A DNA stretch of 14,399 nt, taken from NCBI GenBank assembly GCA_934500865.1, contig CAKSUD010000043.1, positions 1-14,399 on the forward strand, read 5' to 3'. Of the stretch, positions 6,964 through 14,315 are shown in pieces; position 1 is the stretch's first letter, and every line of letters starts with the position of its first letter. The notes beneath the pieces are model-generated. The model made no database searches and was not told where the DNA came from. It was given only the letters and a program-made list of their open reading frames with translations. A program made the position numbers and the translations under genes. The DNA comes from an uncultured Clostridia bacterium. GTDB taxonomy: Bacteria > Bacillota > Clostridia > TANB77 > RGIG9151.

Positions 6964-7000
6964 AAAAAAGCAACAGATTTTTAATAAAACCTGTTGCTTT
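6964..7000 (-). terminator. Rho-independent terminator of ykvI-murL-murD
   Basis: On the minus strand AAAGCAACAG (7000-6991), a 14-nt loop and CTGTTGCTTT (6976-6967) form a perfect 10-bp stem followed by TTT. It starts 3 nt after the murD stop codon. Confidence 0.88.
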
Positions 7001-7003
7001 AGC

Positions 7004-8251
7004 TTATTTTTTTATCAATTCCTTAAATTTATTGCCTCTCTCTTCAAAATTCTTAAAATATCCATAACTTGCAGCAGCCGGAGAAAGTAAGCAAACCTTG
7101 CCTTTTTCAGTCACTTCTTTAGCACACTTTACAGCTTCCTCTAAATCATTTACTAAAATAGCTCTATTCGGGTTCATCTTACTATAAATCCTTTTGCCGG
7201 TATCATATGCTAAAATAATATTTCTAACATTAGAGTTCGTAAGATATGTTGCAAAATTATCATAATGTATCCCTCTATCTAAGCCACCAATAATCACAGT
7301 ATCCACATCTTTTAAGCTTTCAATTGCATTAATAGTCGCCTCAGGAATTGTAGAAATCGAATCATTATAATATTTTATTCCGTTAAATTCTCCAACAAAC
7401 TCAAGTCTATGTGCTAGTCCGGAAAAATCTTTTACCGCATTTCTAATTTCATCCTCACTTATTCCGATCTCCTTTGCAACTAGCCTTGCAGCCATAATAT
7501 TCTTTTTATTATGTTCTCCTATTAGCTTAGTTTCCACATTATATTCATAAGGAAATGCTAGTTTTTTCCCATTAGCATACTTTTCTATATAGTTTTTAAC
7601 TAGTTCATTTTCCTTGTTGTAAACCACAACATCGTTTTCATCTTGGTGCCTAAAAATATTTACCTTAGCCAATTGATAATCTTCATAAGACTTATAGTGG
7701 TCTAAATGTTCTTCAAAAATATTAAGAATAACCGAAATATGTGGAGAAACAGTCAAATTCTCGAGTTGATGAGAAGACATTTCACACACAAGCAACGTAT
7801 CATCCTTAATATCCTCTAAGCAGGAAAGTGGCGGAACACCAATATTACCAATAAGTCTAACATCAACCCCTGATCTGTTTATAATATTATAAATTAAAGT
7901 CGTTGTAGTGCTTTTTCCCTTTGTACCGGTAATCCCTATAACATTTTTACGATTAGCTCTTAAAAGCAAGTCTGTTTGAGAAGTAACAATAGATTCCTCC
8001 CCCTCAATACCGAAAAAAGGTATTCCCGGTGACTTAATAACAACATCATAGCCTTTTACTGCATCCAAATAATTATCCCCAAAGTAAACCTTTTCAGGTG
8101 CTTTAATCTCATTCTTATCAGCAATTCCAAGAGAAGCATATTTAACATATTTTTTTATAAATTCGTAAGTAGACTTACCCTCTCTTCCAAATCCTAGAAT
8201 CAAAATATTCTTTTCATTTAACATTCCGGCAATTTCATTAATAACCCTCAT
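7004..8251 (-). CDS. murD: UDP-MurNAc-L-alanine--glutamate ligase, probably L-Glu-adding (MurD2 type)
   Basis: The 415-residue protein has the three Mur ligase domains: an N-terminal Rossmann-like part (ILILGFGREG), the ATP-binding loop GTKGKST (109-115) with EMSSHQLE and EEHLDHY, and the C-terminal domain ending SPAAASYGYFKNFEERG. I start at the ATG at 8251 because GGAAGGG lies 6 nt before it; the ATG at 8266 overlaps that site. Ordinary MurD adds D-Glu in the cytoplasm. Here the near-invariant NDSKATN reads NDSISTI (296-302), and the lysine of GGxDKG is arginine (GGLDRG). In Escherichia coli MurD these regions hold Thr321 and Lys348, which bind D-Glu. With murL directly upstream, this fits a MurD2-type enzyme adding L-Glu. 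An ordinary MurD is the alternative. Confidence 0.92.
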   Translation of the reverse strand: MRVINEIAGMLNEKNILILGFGREGKSTYEFIKKYVKYASLGIADKNEIKAPEKVYFGDNYLDAVKGYDVVIKSPGIPFFGIEGEESIVTSQTDLLLRANRKNVIGITGTKGKSTTTTLIYNIINRSGVDVRLIGNIGVPPLSCLEDIKDDTLLVCEMSSHQLENLTVSPHISVILNIFEEHLDHYKSYEDYQLAKVNIFRHQDENDVVVYNKENELVKNYIEKYANGKKLAFPYEYNVETKLIGEHNKKNIMAARLVAKEIGISEDEIRNAVKDFSGLAHRLEFVGEFNGIKYYNDSISTIPEATINAIESLKDVDTVIIGGLDRGIHYDNFATYLTNSNVRNIILAYDTGKRIYSKMNPNRAILVNDLEEAVKCAKEVTEKGKVCLLSPAAASYGYFKNFEERGNKFKELIKK

Positions 8252-8270
8252 ACTTTTCCCTTCCATATCA

Positions 8271-9503
8271 TTAAAATTCTCTTAAAAGATAAGGCAAATT
8301 ATCCTTATACTTTTCTTTTAGTAAGCAAACAGCCTCATTAACCTCTGCCCTTGTACCAACACATTCAAACGGCTTAGTCTTGTAAACACCCGTAAGTTCC
8401 TTATAGTATCTTTCAAGTTCTTTATCATCTAATAAATTATGTCCAAAAATATCAATCATTTCTTGTTCTTCCAAAAAAGGTGCTAAAATAATATACACAA
8501 ACAAGCATTTCGGACATTTACCACACCAGTCATTGCCACCATTTTTACTTCCAACATTGCAACTTCTAAAAATCTTGTGATACTTTTTATACTCAGCAAA
8601 TTTCTTAGCAATATCAATCTCGCGCATACCTCTAAGCAAACTAAAATAATGTATATATGACGTAATATTCCTCTCAACATACTTAACAAAATCAATTTCA
8701 AATTCTAATGACTTAGAATATTGATGATTAGCTCCTGTTTCCTCATCTGTACACTCATTTGCACTACTTTCATTAGAAAGCACAACAAACTCACGTCCGG
8801 ACACAAGTGCACAAAATATGCCTAAAAACGCAAGTGATGCCGAAAACGGTGTATGTCCGTTTAAATATCCATTCTTATTTAACTCTAATAAAGTAGGATC
8901 AATCTTCCTAATAACTTCAACAGAATCATCCATTGTATAACCGGCAGTAACCACAGTATCAACAGTAGCACCACGCGGATTAACAATAAAGCATGTATTA
9001 TCTGCATTTTGTGCCTTCAGTAATTCAATAGTAACAACAGAATCTTTACCGCCACCAATAGGCACTAAGTTACCGGAAAAATTATCTATCTTGGATTTCT
9101 TAAAAGTAAGACCGGTTGCATTTTCAAAATTAACAAACTCATCATACTGAGCTTTAATATTATTAACAAACCTAAACTCACCAAGTCCGTTAAAGAAAAG
9201 CTTTTTCCAAAATTCAATCTGTTCATCACTTAAGTGTCCAGCCTTAATAATTACTTTTTTAGGACAAGCACACTTATAATAGCTAATAAGTTCAGCCATT
9301 CCTAAATTAAACAGAAAAACGTCTCTATCAACCAAATTATCCATAACAAAAAAATGTTTTTTAATAACATTCAACTTATGTACAAATTTAATATCCCCAA
9401 GCGAATAAAAGAAATTTATTTCCAAATCATTTTCATTCTCCCTAAAGGAAAAACTATCATAGGATATACTTTCATACTTTTCTCTTAATTCCTCAAAATT
9501 CAA
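8271..9503 (-). CDS. murL: UDP-MurNAc-L-Ala-L-Glu epimerase (MurL)
   Basis: This 410-residue protein has a PP-loop GGGKDS (150-155), as in enzymes that cleave ATP to AMP and pyrophosphate. It also has LNGHTPFSA (214-222), SNESSANE (243-250) and a cysteine cluster: Cys315 and WCGKCPKC (326-333). I recognise these as the MurL family, which uses ATP to turn UDP-MurNAc-L-Ala-L-Glu into the D-Glu form and so replaces glutamate racemase. The start is TTG at 9503, the first codon after an in-frame TAG, with AAGGTG 11 nt upstream inside the end of ykvI; the next Met is residue 54. It is 6 nt from ykvI and 19 nt before murD, so co-expression with the ligase is expected. A generic PP-loop or QueC-like protein is the alternative, but the murD link argues against it. 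Confidence 0.85.
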   Translation of the reverse strand: MNFEELREKYESISYDSFSFRENENDLEINFFYSLGDIKFVHKLNVIKKHFFVMDNLVDRDVFLFNLGMAELISYYKCACPKKVIIKAGHLSDEQIEFWKKLFFNGLGEFRFVNNIKAQYDEFVNFENATGLTFKKSKIDNFSGNLVPIGGGKDSVVTIELLKAQNADNTCFIVNPRGATVDTVVTAGYTMDDSVEVIRKIDPTLLELNKNGYLNGHTPFSASLAFLGIFCALVSGREFVVLSNESSANECTDEETGANHQYSKSLEFEIDFVKYVERNITSYIHYFSLLRGMREIDIAKKFAEYKKYHKIFRSCNVGSKNGGNDWCGKCPKCLFVYIILAPFLEEQEMIDIFGHNLLDDKELERYYKELTGVYKTKPFECVGTRAEVNEAVCLLKEKYKDNLPYLLREF

Positions 9504-9509
9504 CTATAC

Positions 9510-10523
9510 TCACGCACCTTTTTTAAAAGCTCTTGACTTATTATGCCCAATAATTAGCATTGCAATCAAAAAAATTCCGGCAACTCCCATATAAAAATAC
9601 AATCCGGCAACAAGATTTGAAAAACCAGCCAAACTAAATAAATATGCAACAAAACATATAAATCCAAACTTAAAATTATTTTTCTCAACTCTTGCATATA
9701 CACCGTATAATGCCCCAACCGCAGTACTCAAGACCGCCAGTAAAAACATAAAGCCATATAGCAATCCATTTGTAGTACCCGCCAAAGTTGCAATAGGAAT
9801 TTCCACACCTTGTATTTTATCATAATTTACTAAAAGTGCAAGGTAAATAATATAACCCAAAATTCCAATTATAACTCCCGACAAAACACAAGTCACCCTT
9901 ATTTCTCCCCTACTCTTACAAGCATTTCCCAAAGCCGGAAGAATAGAAAAACTCATCACCAAATTATAAGAAACATATATAATCGAAGAAATAATTGCAG
10001 CAATAACTCCATCGTAATTAACCTCATTAATAACACTAAACTTAACAATATCAGAAACATTAATAGAACGAACGGCCACAAAACAAGTAACAATAATCAA
10101 AAGAGGAATTTCGATAGAGCTAACTCCCATAATACCACGAATTCCAACAATAGTCACAAAAAAAGTAAGAATGGCAAAAATAGCTGCACCAACAGGAGCA
10201 CTAACACCAAGAGTTTGCTCGAAAAATGCGCCACAACCTGAGAACATCGTCCCGGCAGTCGCAATTAAGAAAAATGCAAACAAAAAATCAACAAACTTTT
10301 TAAACTTGCACCTAAAAGCATACCCAAGTGCCACCTCATACGAATCAGACTTGCTTGTATAACCCATAAGCATAAGTCTTTCACCAAAAATAACAAATAA
10401 AACAGACATAAGAATAATTCCAATTAAACCATAAACCCCATAATCAACAAAATACTGTCTAATCTCTTGACCGGACGCAAACCCGGCGCCAACAACAGCA
10501 CCAATAAACGTAAAAGCCAACAT
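9510..10523 (-). CDS. YkvI-family membrane protein (LeuT-fold type transporter)
   Basis: The 337-residue protein is almost entirely hydrophobic, with about ten predicted transmembrane helices. It has the start AFTFIGAVVGAGFASGQEIRQYF, typical of YkvI, and no obvious soluble domain. YkvI proteins belong to the broad amino acid/sodium symporter-like fold, but their substrate is not known to me. I choose ATG at 10523: AAGGGG lies 8 nt upstream, whereas the GTG at 10532 is the base of a hairpin and overlaps the binding site. It is 6 nt from murL and heads that operon. Its ribosome binding site is inside a terminator-like hairpin, so expression may be strongly gated. A link to cell-wall precursor or glutamate supply is possible only by context. 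Confidence 0.82.
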   Translation of the reverse strand: MLAFTFIGAVVGAGFASGQEIRQYFVDYGVYGLIGIILMSVLFVIFGERLMLMGYTSKSDSYEVALGYAFRCKFKKFVDFLFAFFLIATAGTMFSGCGAFFEQTLGVSAPVGAAIFAILTFFVTIVGIRGIMGVSSIEIPLLIIVTCFVAVRSINVSDIVKFSVINEVNYDGVIAAIISSIIYVSYNLVMSFSILPALGNACKSRGEIRVTCVLSGVIIGILGYIIYLALLVNYDKIQGVEIPIATLAGTTNGLLYGFMFLLAVLSTAVGALYGVYARVEKNNFKFGFICFVAYLFSLAGFSNLVAGLYFYMGVAGIFLIAMLIIGHNKSRAFKKGA

Positions 10524-10563
10524 AAAAAACACCCCTTAAGCAAATATATTTACTTAAGGAGTG
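10524..10563 (-). terminator. Terminator-like hairpin after glyA that contains the ykvI ribosome binding site
   Basis: On the minus strand CACTCCTTAAG (10563-10553) pairs with CTTAAGGGGTG (10540-10530): 11 bp with one G-U. The loop can extend the stem through AAATATATTT. TTTTTT follows, then directly the ykvI ATG. The 3' arm holds AAGGGG, the ykvI ribosome binding site. It starts 24 nt after the glyA stop codon. Confidence 0.85.
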
Positions 10564-10587
10564 CTTTATTCCACTAAAAAATCACAA

Positions 10588-11823
10588 TTAATATATTGGA
10601 AAACTATCACAAAGTTTCTTTACTTCCGCTAGTATATATTCCTTATTTCCTTCTAAATCCTTTAATGCCAAATCAATTAACTCAGCTATTTTCACCATTT
10701 CTTGTTCTTTCATTCCACGCGTCGTTACAGCCGGTGTTCCTATTCTTATTCCACTTGTAATTGTCGGTTTTTCCGTATCAAACGGAATAGAATTTTTATT
10801 CACAGTAATTCTAACAGCATCTAAATTAATCTCAGCCTGTTTTCCGGTTATGCCAGTTCCCCTAAAATCAAGCAACATTAAATGATTATCAGTTCCGTTC
10901 GTAAGTGTCTTGTAACCGCGTTTCATCAATTCGTCTGCAAGCACACTGGCATTTTTAACAATTTGTTTTTGGTATTCCTTAAATTCAGGTTGCAATGCCT
11001 CTTTAAAGCAAACTGCCTTTCCGGCAATAACATGCATAAGCGGTCCGCCTTGAATTCCAGGAAATAATGCTTTGTCTATCGCCTTGCCAAACTCTTCCTT
11101 GCAAAGTATCATTCCACCGCGAGGTCCGCGTAATGTTTTATGCGTAGTCGTAGTCACAAAATGAGCATACTCAACCGGATTTTGATGTAACCCAGCCGCA
11201 ACTAACCCGGCAATATGAGCCATATCCACCATCAAATACGCTCCAACCTCATCCGCAATCTCTCTAAACTTTTTAAAATCAATTTTTCGCGGATAAGCAC
11301 TTGCACCCGCAACAATCATCTTTGGTTTATGTTCCAAAGCCTTTTTTCTAACATTCTCATAATCAATCGTATATGTATCAGGACTAATTCCGTATGGAAC
11401 AAAATTGTATAATGCACCTGAAGAATTAACTTTACTTCCATGAGTCAAATGTCCACCATGAGATAAATCCATACCAAGCACAGTATCCCCCGGCTTTAAC
11501 ATAGCAAAATAAACAGCCATATTGGCTTGAGCTCCGGAATGAGGTTGAACATTAGCATACTCAGCACCAAAAAGCTCCTTCGCACGTTCTCTTGCCAAGT
11601 TTTCAACAATATCCACACACTCACATCCACCATAATACCTATGTCCTGGATATCCCTCTGCATACTTATTTGTAAGAACACTCCCCATAGCCTCTAAAAC
11701 CGCCTTACTTACAATATTTTCAGAAGCAATAAGTTCAATATTATTCCTTTGTCTATTTAACTCCAACTCAATAGCATCTGCAACCTCATAATCAGCCTTT
11801 CTAACCTCGTTGGTCATATACAT
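10588..11823 (-). CDS. glyA: Serine hydroxymethyltransferase
   Basis: GlyA is a cytoplasmic PLP enzyme that converts serine plus tetrahydrofolate to glycine plus 5,10-methylene-tetrahydrofolate, the main source of one-carbon units. Visible motifs are NIELIASEN, LTNKYAEGYPGHRYYGG, NVQPHSGAQAN and VDMAHIAGLVAAG, and the PLP lysine lies in TTTTHKTLRGPRGG. Starting at ATG 11823 gives 411 residues and puts that lysine at 229, the same number as in Escherichia coli GlyA. GGGGGG lies 5 nt before this ATG. An in-frame ATG two codons later is possible; the TTG at 11844 overlaps the upstream gene. It follows the LuxR-type gene by 13 bp with no terminator between, so it probably shares its transcript and ends at the hairpin 10524-10563. 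Confidence 0.97.
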   Translation of the reverse strand: MYMTNEVRKADYEVADAIELELNRQRNNIELIASENIVSKAVLEAMGSVLTNKYAEGYPGHRYYGGCECVDIVENLARERAKELFGAEYANVQPHSGAQANMAVYFAMLKPGDTVLGMDLSHGGHLTHGSKVNSSGALYNFVPYGISPDTYTIDYENVRKKALEHKPKMIVAGASAYPRKIDFKKFREIADEVGAYLMVDMAHIAGLVAAGLHQNPVEYAHFVTTTTHKTLRGPRGGMILCKEEFGKAIDKALFPGIQGGPLMHVIAGKAVCFKEALQPEFKEYQKQIVKNASVLADELMKRGYKTLTNGTDNHLMLLDFRGTGITGKQAEINLDAVRITVNKNSIPFDTEKPTITSGIRIGTPAVTTRGMKEQEMVKIAELIDLALKDLEGNKEYILAEVKKLCDSFPIY

Positions 11824-11836
11824 ATCCGCCCCCCAA

Positions 11837-12355
11837 TTAATCAATATTATTATTTACTGCAAACAAAGCCGCCTTCGTTCTATCAGTAACATTAATCTTC
11901 TTAAAAATGTTATTCAAGTGGTTCTTTACCGTTTTTTCGCTTAAATACAATGTTTTAGCAATATCTTTATTAGTAAGTCCATGAGCAAGTAAACCTAAAA
12001 CTTCTCTTTCCCTATTGCTAAGTTGTTCCACCTTGCTATTACTCATCTCATTCATTATTCCGCCCAAAAGTAACTTAACACCATACGTTTCGCCTTTAAC
12101 AGAAAAACCAGAATACTTAATTCCAAAATCAGAAGACATTTTTTCATTATCTATATCTATGTCATCACCAGTTATCTCTATAACCTTATCAATACCTAAA
12201 CCCTTGGCAACTCTTAAATTACTCTCAATATCATTTCGAGTACACAAAAAAGCACAATCTTTTCCATTCAATTGTGCTATTTTGTAATTATCTTTAGTTT
12301 CGATTTTATCAAAAAACTTTTCTAGTTCTGTATCTCCAATAATGGCTAAACTCAC
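11837..12355 (-). CDS. LuxR-type DNA-binding protein with an unrecognised N-terminal domain
   Basis: The 172-residue protein ends in a clear LuxR/GerE helix-turn-helix (about 110-168), with LSNREREVLGLLAHGLTNKDIA, SEKTVKNHLNNIFKK and DRTKAALFA. The first 105 residues alternate strand- and helix-like segments (MSLAIIGDTELEKFF, AQLNGKDCAFLC, GIDKVIEI). I see no receiver-domain aspartate pocket, so it is probably not a standard phosphorylated response regulator. The start is GTG (12355) with GAGG 4 nt and AGGAG 10 nt upstream. It lies 17 bp after gpr and 13 bp before glyA, so the three are probably co-transcribed. That could mean a sporulation or metabolic regulator, but no target is visible here. 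Confidence 0.85.
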   Translation of the reverse strand: MSLAIIGDTELEKFFDKIETKDNYKIAQLNGKDCAFLCTRNDIESNLRVAKGLGIDKVIEITGDDIDIDNEKMSSDFGIKYSGFSVKGETYGVKLLLGGIMNEMSNSKVEQLSNREREVLGLLAHGLTNKDIAKTLYLSEKTVKNHLNNIFKKINVTDRTKAALFAVNNNID

Positions 12356-12372
12356 TTTGCCTCAGCTCCTGG

Positions 12373-13323
12373 TTATAAATCTTCTGCAAGTAGAGCGTGG
12401 TTAATTCCCTGCGAAACAACATCCGCCACACTACTAATAATTTCATCAATTTCTTTTGGGGTAACAACCAAATCCCCAACAAACGGCTTAATTACCTCTT
12501 TAATTAAGTCATATTTCTCTTCCCCACTCATCGGCTTAATTTTATCATAATCATTAGCAGTTTGTGAAGATGTTTTTTCAATATTTTCTAACATTAATTC
12601 AATTGTATCATTCGCCATAGTTGCAGCATCCACAACAGTCGGCACACCAATCGCAATAACAGGCACACCAAGAGTATCTTTTGATAGTGCCATTCTCTTA
12701 TTACCTATGCCCGAACCCGGATTAATTCCTGTATCCGCAATTTGAATTGTAGTGCTTATTCTTTCCAGTTTTCTAGAAGCCAAAGCATCAATTGCAATAA
12801 CAAAATCAGGTCTTATCTTATCAATAACTCCACGGATAACCTCACCGGTTTCCATACCTGTTGTACCAAGAACTCCGGGAGAAATTGCACTAATCGACCT
12901 TACAGGTCTAGACAAGCACTCAGGCGCATATTGAAGGATATGTCTTGTAACCTCAATATCCGTAATTACCTTAGGACCTAGTGCATCAGGAGTAACATTT
13001 TGATTCCCAAGTCCAACAATTAAAACAGACTTGTTAATATCCGTTCCTATAAGCTTCCTAAGTTCCTTCGCCAAAACTTTATAAATTTTTTCATTAGTAT
13101 CCGGGTCATTATCCTTAATCTTTGGAGCATCCAGCGTAATATAATTGCCAATAGGCTTATCAATATACATTGCCCCTTCCTCAGTTTCAACCTTAACTCG
13201 GGTTATCTTAACATCATCAATAGTCTCTTCCTCAGAAGAAACGCCAGGCATATCAACATTTTGTGCCTTTTTATACGCATCACGTGTTTCAACGGCTAAG
13301 TCAGTACGAAAAGAAAAATTCAT
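12373..13323 (-). CDS. gpr: Germination protease GPR
   Basis: GPR is made in the developing forespore as a zymogen and, on germination, degrades the small acid-soluble proteins that coat spore DNA. The 316-residue product shows RTDLAVETRD (6-15), IVGLGNQNVTPDALGP (102-117), AISPGVLGTTGMETGE, VIAIDALASR (175-184) and DTGINPGSGIGNKR. Asp113 and Asp179 match the two aspartates considered catalytic in this aspartic-type protease. The start at ATG 13323 has AAGGAGG 10 nt upstream; the ATG at 13392 would add 23 unrelated residues and has no binding site. The propeptide before the RTD/LA cleavage site would be about 8 residues, shorter than the 15-16 I recall for Bacillus. A hairpin and a candidate sigma F/G promoter precede it. 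Confidence 0.96.
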   Translation of the reverse strand: MNFSFRTDLAVETRDAYKKAQNVDMPGVSSEEETIDDVKITRVKVETEEGAMYIDKPIGNYITLDAPKIKDNDPDTNEKIYKVLAKELRKLIGTDINKSVLIVGLGNQNVTPDALGPKVITDIEVTRHILQYAPECLSRPVRSISAISPGVLGTTGMETGEVIRGVIDKIRPDFVIAIDALASRKLERISTTIQIADTGINPGSGIGNKRMALSKDTLGVPVIAIGVPTVVDAATMANDTIELMLENIEKTSSQTANDYDKIKPMSGEEKYDLIKEVIKPFVGDLVVTPKEIDEIISSVADVVSQGINHALLAEDL

Positions 13324-13327
13324 AAAC

Positions 13328-13350
13328 AAAAAACCTCCTTTATGGAGGTT
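13328..13350 (-). terminator. Hairpin before gpr that buries its ribosome binding site
   Basis: On the minus strand AACCTCC (13350-13344), an ATAAA loop and GGAGGTT (13338-13332) form a perfect 7-bp stem followed by TTTT. The 3' arm is the gpr ribosome binding site (AGGAGG). It may end transcripts arriving from the radical SAM gene or block gpr translation on them. Confidence 0.7.
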
Positions 13351-13379
13351 AGTTTGTGCAAAGTTTTTCAATTCAATAC
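13350..13379 (-). promoter_or_regulatory. gpr: Candidate forespore (sigma F/G type) promoter of gpr
   Basis: On the minus strand GTATT (13379-13375), an 18-nt spacer and CAAACTA (13356-13350). The Bacillus subtilis sigma G pattern I recall is GHATR, 18 nt, CATWMTA; this site differs by one base in each box. A start about 7 nt downstream would fall in the hairpin loop at 13343, leaving out its 5' arm. Confidence 0.4.
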
Positions 13380-13398
13380 AGCCTAGAACCATGGAGCA

Positions 13399-13427
13399 AT
13401 TTTATCATTTTTTGAAAAAAATTAGAA
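13399..13427 (-). promoter_or_regulatory. Possible vegetative promoter upstream of gpr
   Basis: On the minus strand TAAAAT (13404-13399) is preceded by TG plus one base (extended -10); at 17 nt upstream lies only a weak -35, TTCTAA (13427-13422). If used, its transcript would include the whole hairpin at 13328-13350 and could supply the downstream regulator and glyA. The A+T richness makes chance matches common. Confidence 0.3.
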
Positions 13428-13430
13428 ATT

Positions 13431-14312
13431 TTAAAGCAAACTCAAATCAAAATCAGGTATAAAACTCTCTTCCGCAGTTCCACCTTCCTGAATAAAAGCA
13501 TTCTCAATTCCAAGACTTAACGCAAAATCCACAACATCATCATATTCCTCATCAGTAATCTTTCTATTAATCTCCGGAAACTGAGACACAGTTTTAAGAG
13601 GCGTATATTGGTTCATAATACTTATAAAAATCTTATCTCTAAATAACTCATATATGTACTCAATAACCTTTTTTGAATCCTCAGTGCATCCCGGCAAAAT
13701 CAAATGGCGCACAACCATTCCGCGCTTAATCATTCCGTTTTCATCAAGTGAAAACTCGCCGACCTGCTTAAACATTTCGCAAATAGCCGCAGACGCATTC
13801 TCAAAATAATCTAGTGCACCTGAATACTTCTTAGCCAAATCATTAGAAAAATACTTAAAATCCGGCAAATATACATCAACATACCCATCTAACATCTTTA
13901 TAGTTTGAACACTCTCATAACCGCTACTGTTATAAACAATAGGAATAGAAAGTCCGTGAGTACGCGCAATCTTTATAGCTTCAATAATCTGTGGCACAAA
14001 ATGAGTAGGTGTAACCAAATTTATATTATGTGCTCTTTCGTTTTGAAGCTTCAAAAATATATTGCTAAGCTCCTCAACGCTAACCTCTTTTCCATGATTT
14101 TCGTGACTTAACGCATAATTTTGACAAAAAACACACTTTAGAGAACAGCCTGTAAAAAATACAGTTCCAGAACCATTCTCACCAGAAATACAAGGTTCTT
14201 CCCATTCGTGCAAAGCCGCCCTAGCAATCCTCACCTTATTACTCTCGCCACAAAAACCAACTTTATTCTCTCTATCCACATTGCAATGCCTTGGGCATAA
14301 TTCGCAGCTCAT
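13431..14312 (-). CDS. Radical SAM protein of the PflX family (pyruvate formate-lyase activase-like)
   Basis: The 293-residue protein carries the radical SAM cluster motif CSLKCVFC (Cys56, Cys60, Cys63) in FFTGCSLKCVFCQNYALSH. An N-terminal cysteine set, CELCPRHC (Cys3, 6, 10) with GFCG (Cys21), suggests a second metal or Fe-S site. Later parts (NLVTPTHFVPQI, YNSSGYES, DVYLPDFKY, VRHLILPGC, ISIMNQYTPL) match the PflX group (COG1313) as I know it. These are related to glycyl-radical enzyme activases, but their substrate is unknown. The ATG has GAGGTG 8 nt upstream and follows the preceding partial gene by 3 bp, suggesting translational coupling. gpr follows after 107 bp, with a hairpin between, so co-transcription with gpr is uncertain. 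Confidence 0.88.
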   Translation of the reverse strand: MSCELCPRHCNVDRENKVGFCGESNKVRIARAALHEWEEPCISGENGSGTVFFTGCSLKCVFCQNYALSHENHGKEVSVEELSNIFLKLQNERAHNINLVTPTHFVPQIIEAIKIARTHGLSIPIVYNSSGYESVQTIKMLDGYVDVYLPDFKYFSNDLAKKYSGALDYFENASAAICEMFKQVGEFSLDENGMIKRGMVVRHLILPGCTEDSKKVIEYIYELFRDKIFISIMNQYTPLKTVSQFPEINRKITDEEYDDVVDFALSLGIENAFIQEGGTAEESFIPDFDLSLL

Positions 14313-14315
14313 AAT

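Noticed and set aside
8252..8266. ATG at 8266 as start of murD
   Set aside because: The GGAAGGG overlapping it is correctly spaced for the ATG at 8251 instead.
8483..8701. Minus-strand open frame inside murL in another frame
   Set aside because: Fully contained in murL, whose frame carries the PP-loop and cysteine motifs.
12015..12287. Plus-strand open frame within the LuxR-type gene
   Set aside because: Antisense shadow of a gene with clear domain motifs; no start signal of its own.
13324..13392. ATG at 13392 as start of gpr
   Set aside because: It has no ribosome binding site and would translate through the hairpin and candidate promoter; the ATG at 13323 has AAGGAGG and matches the family start.
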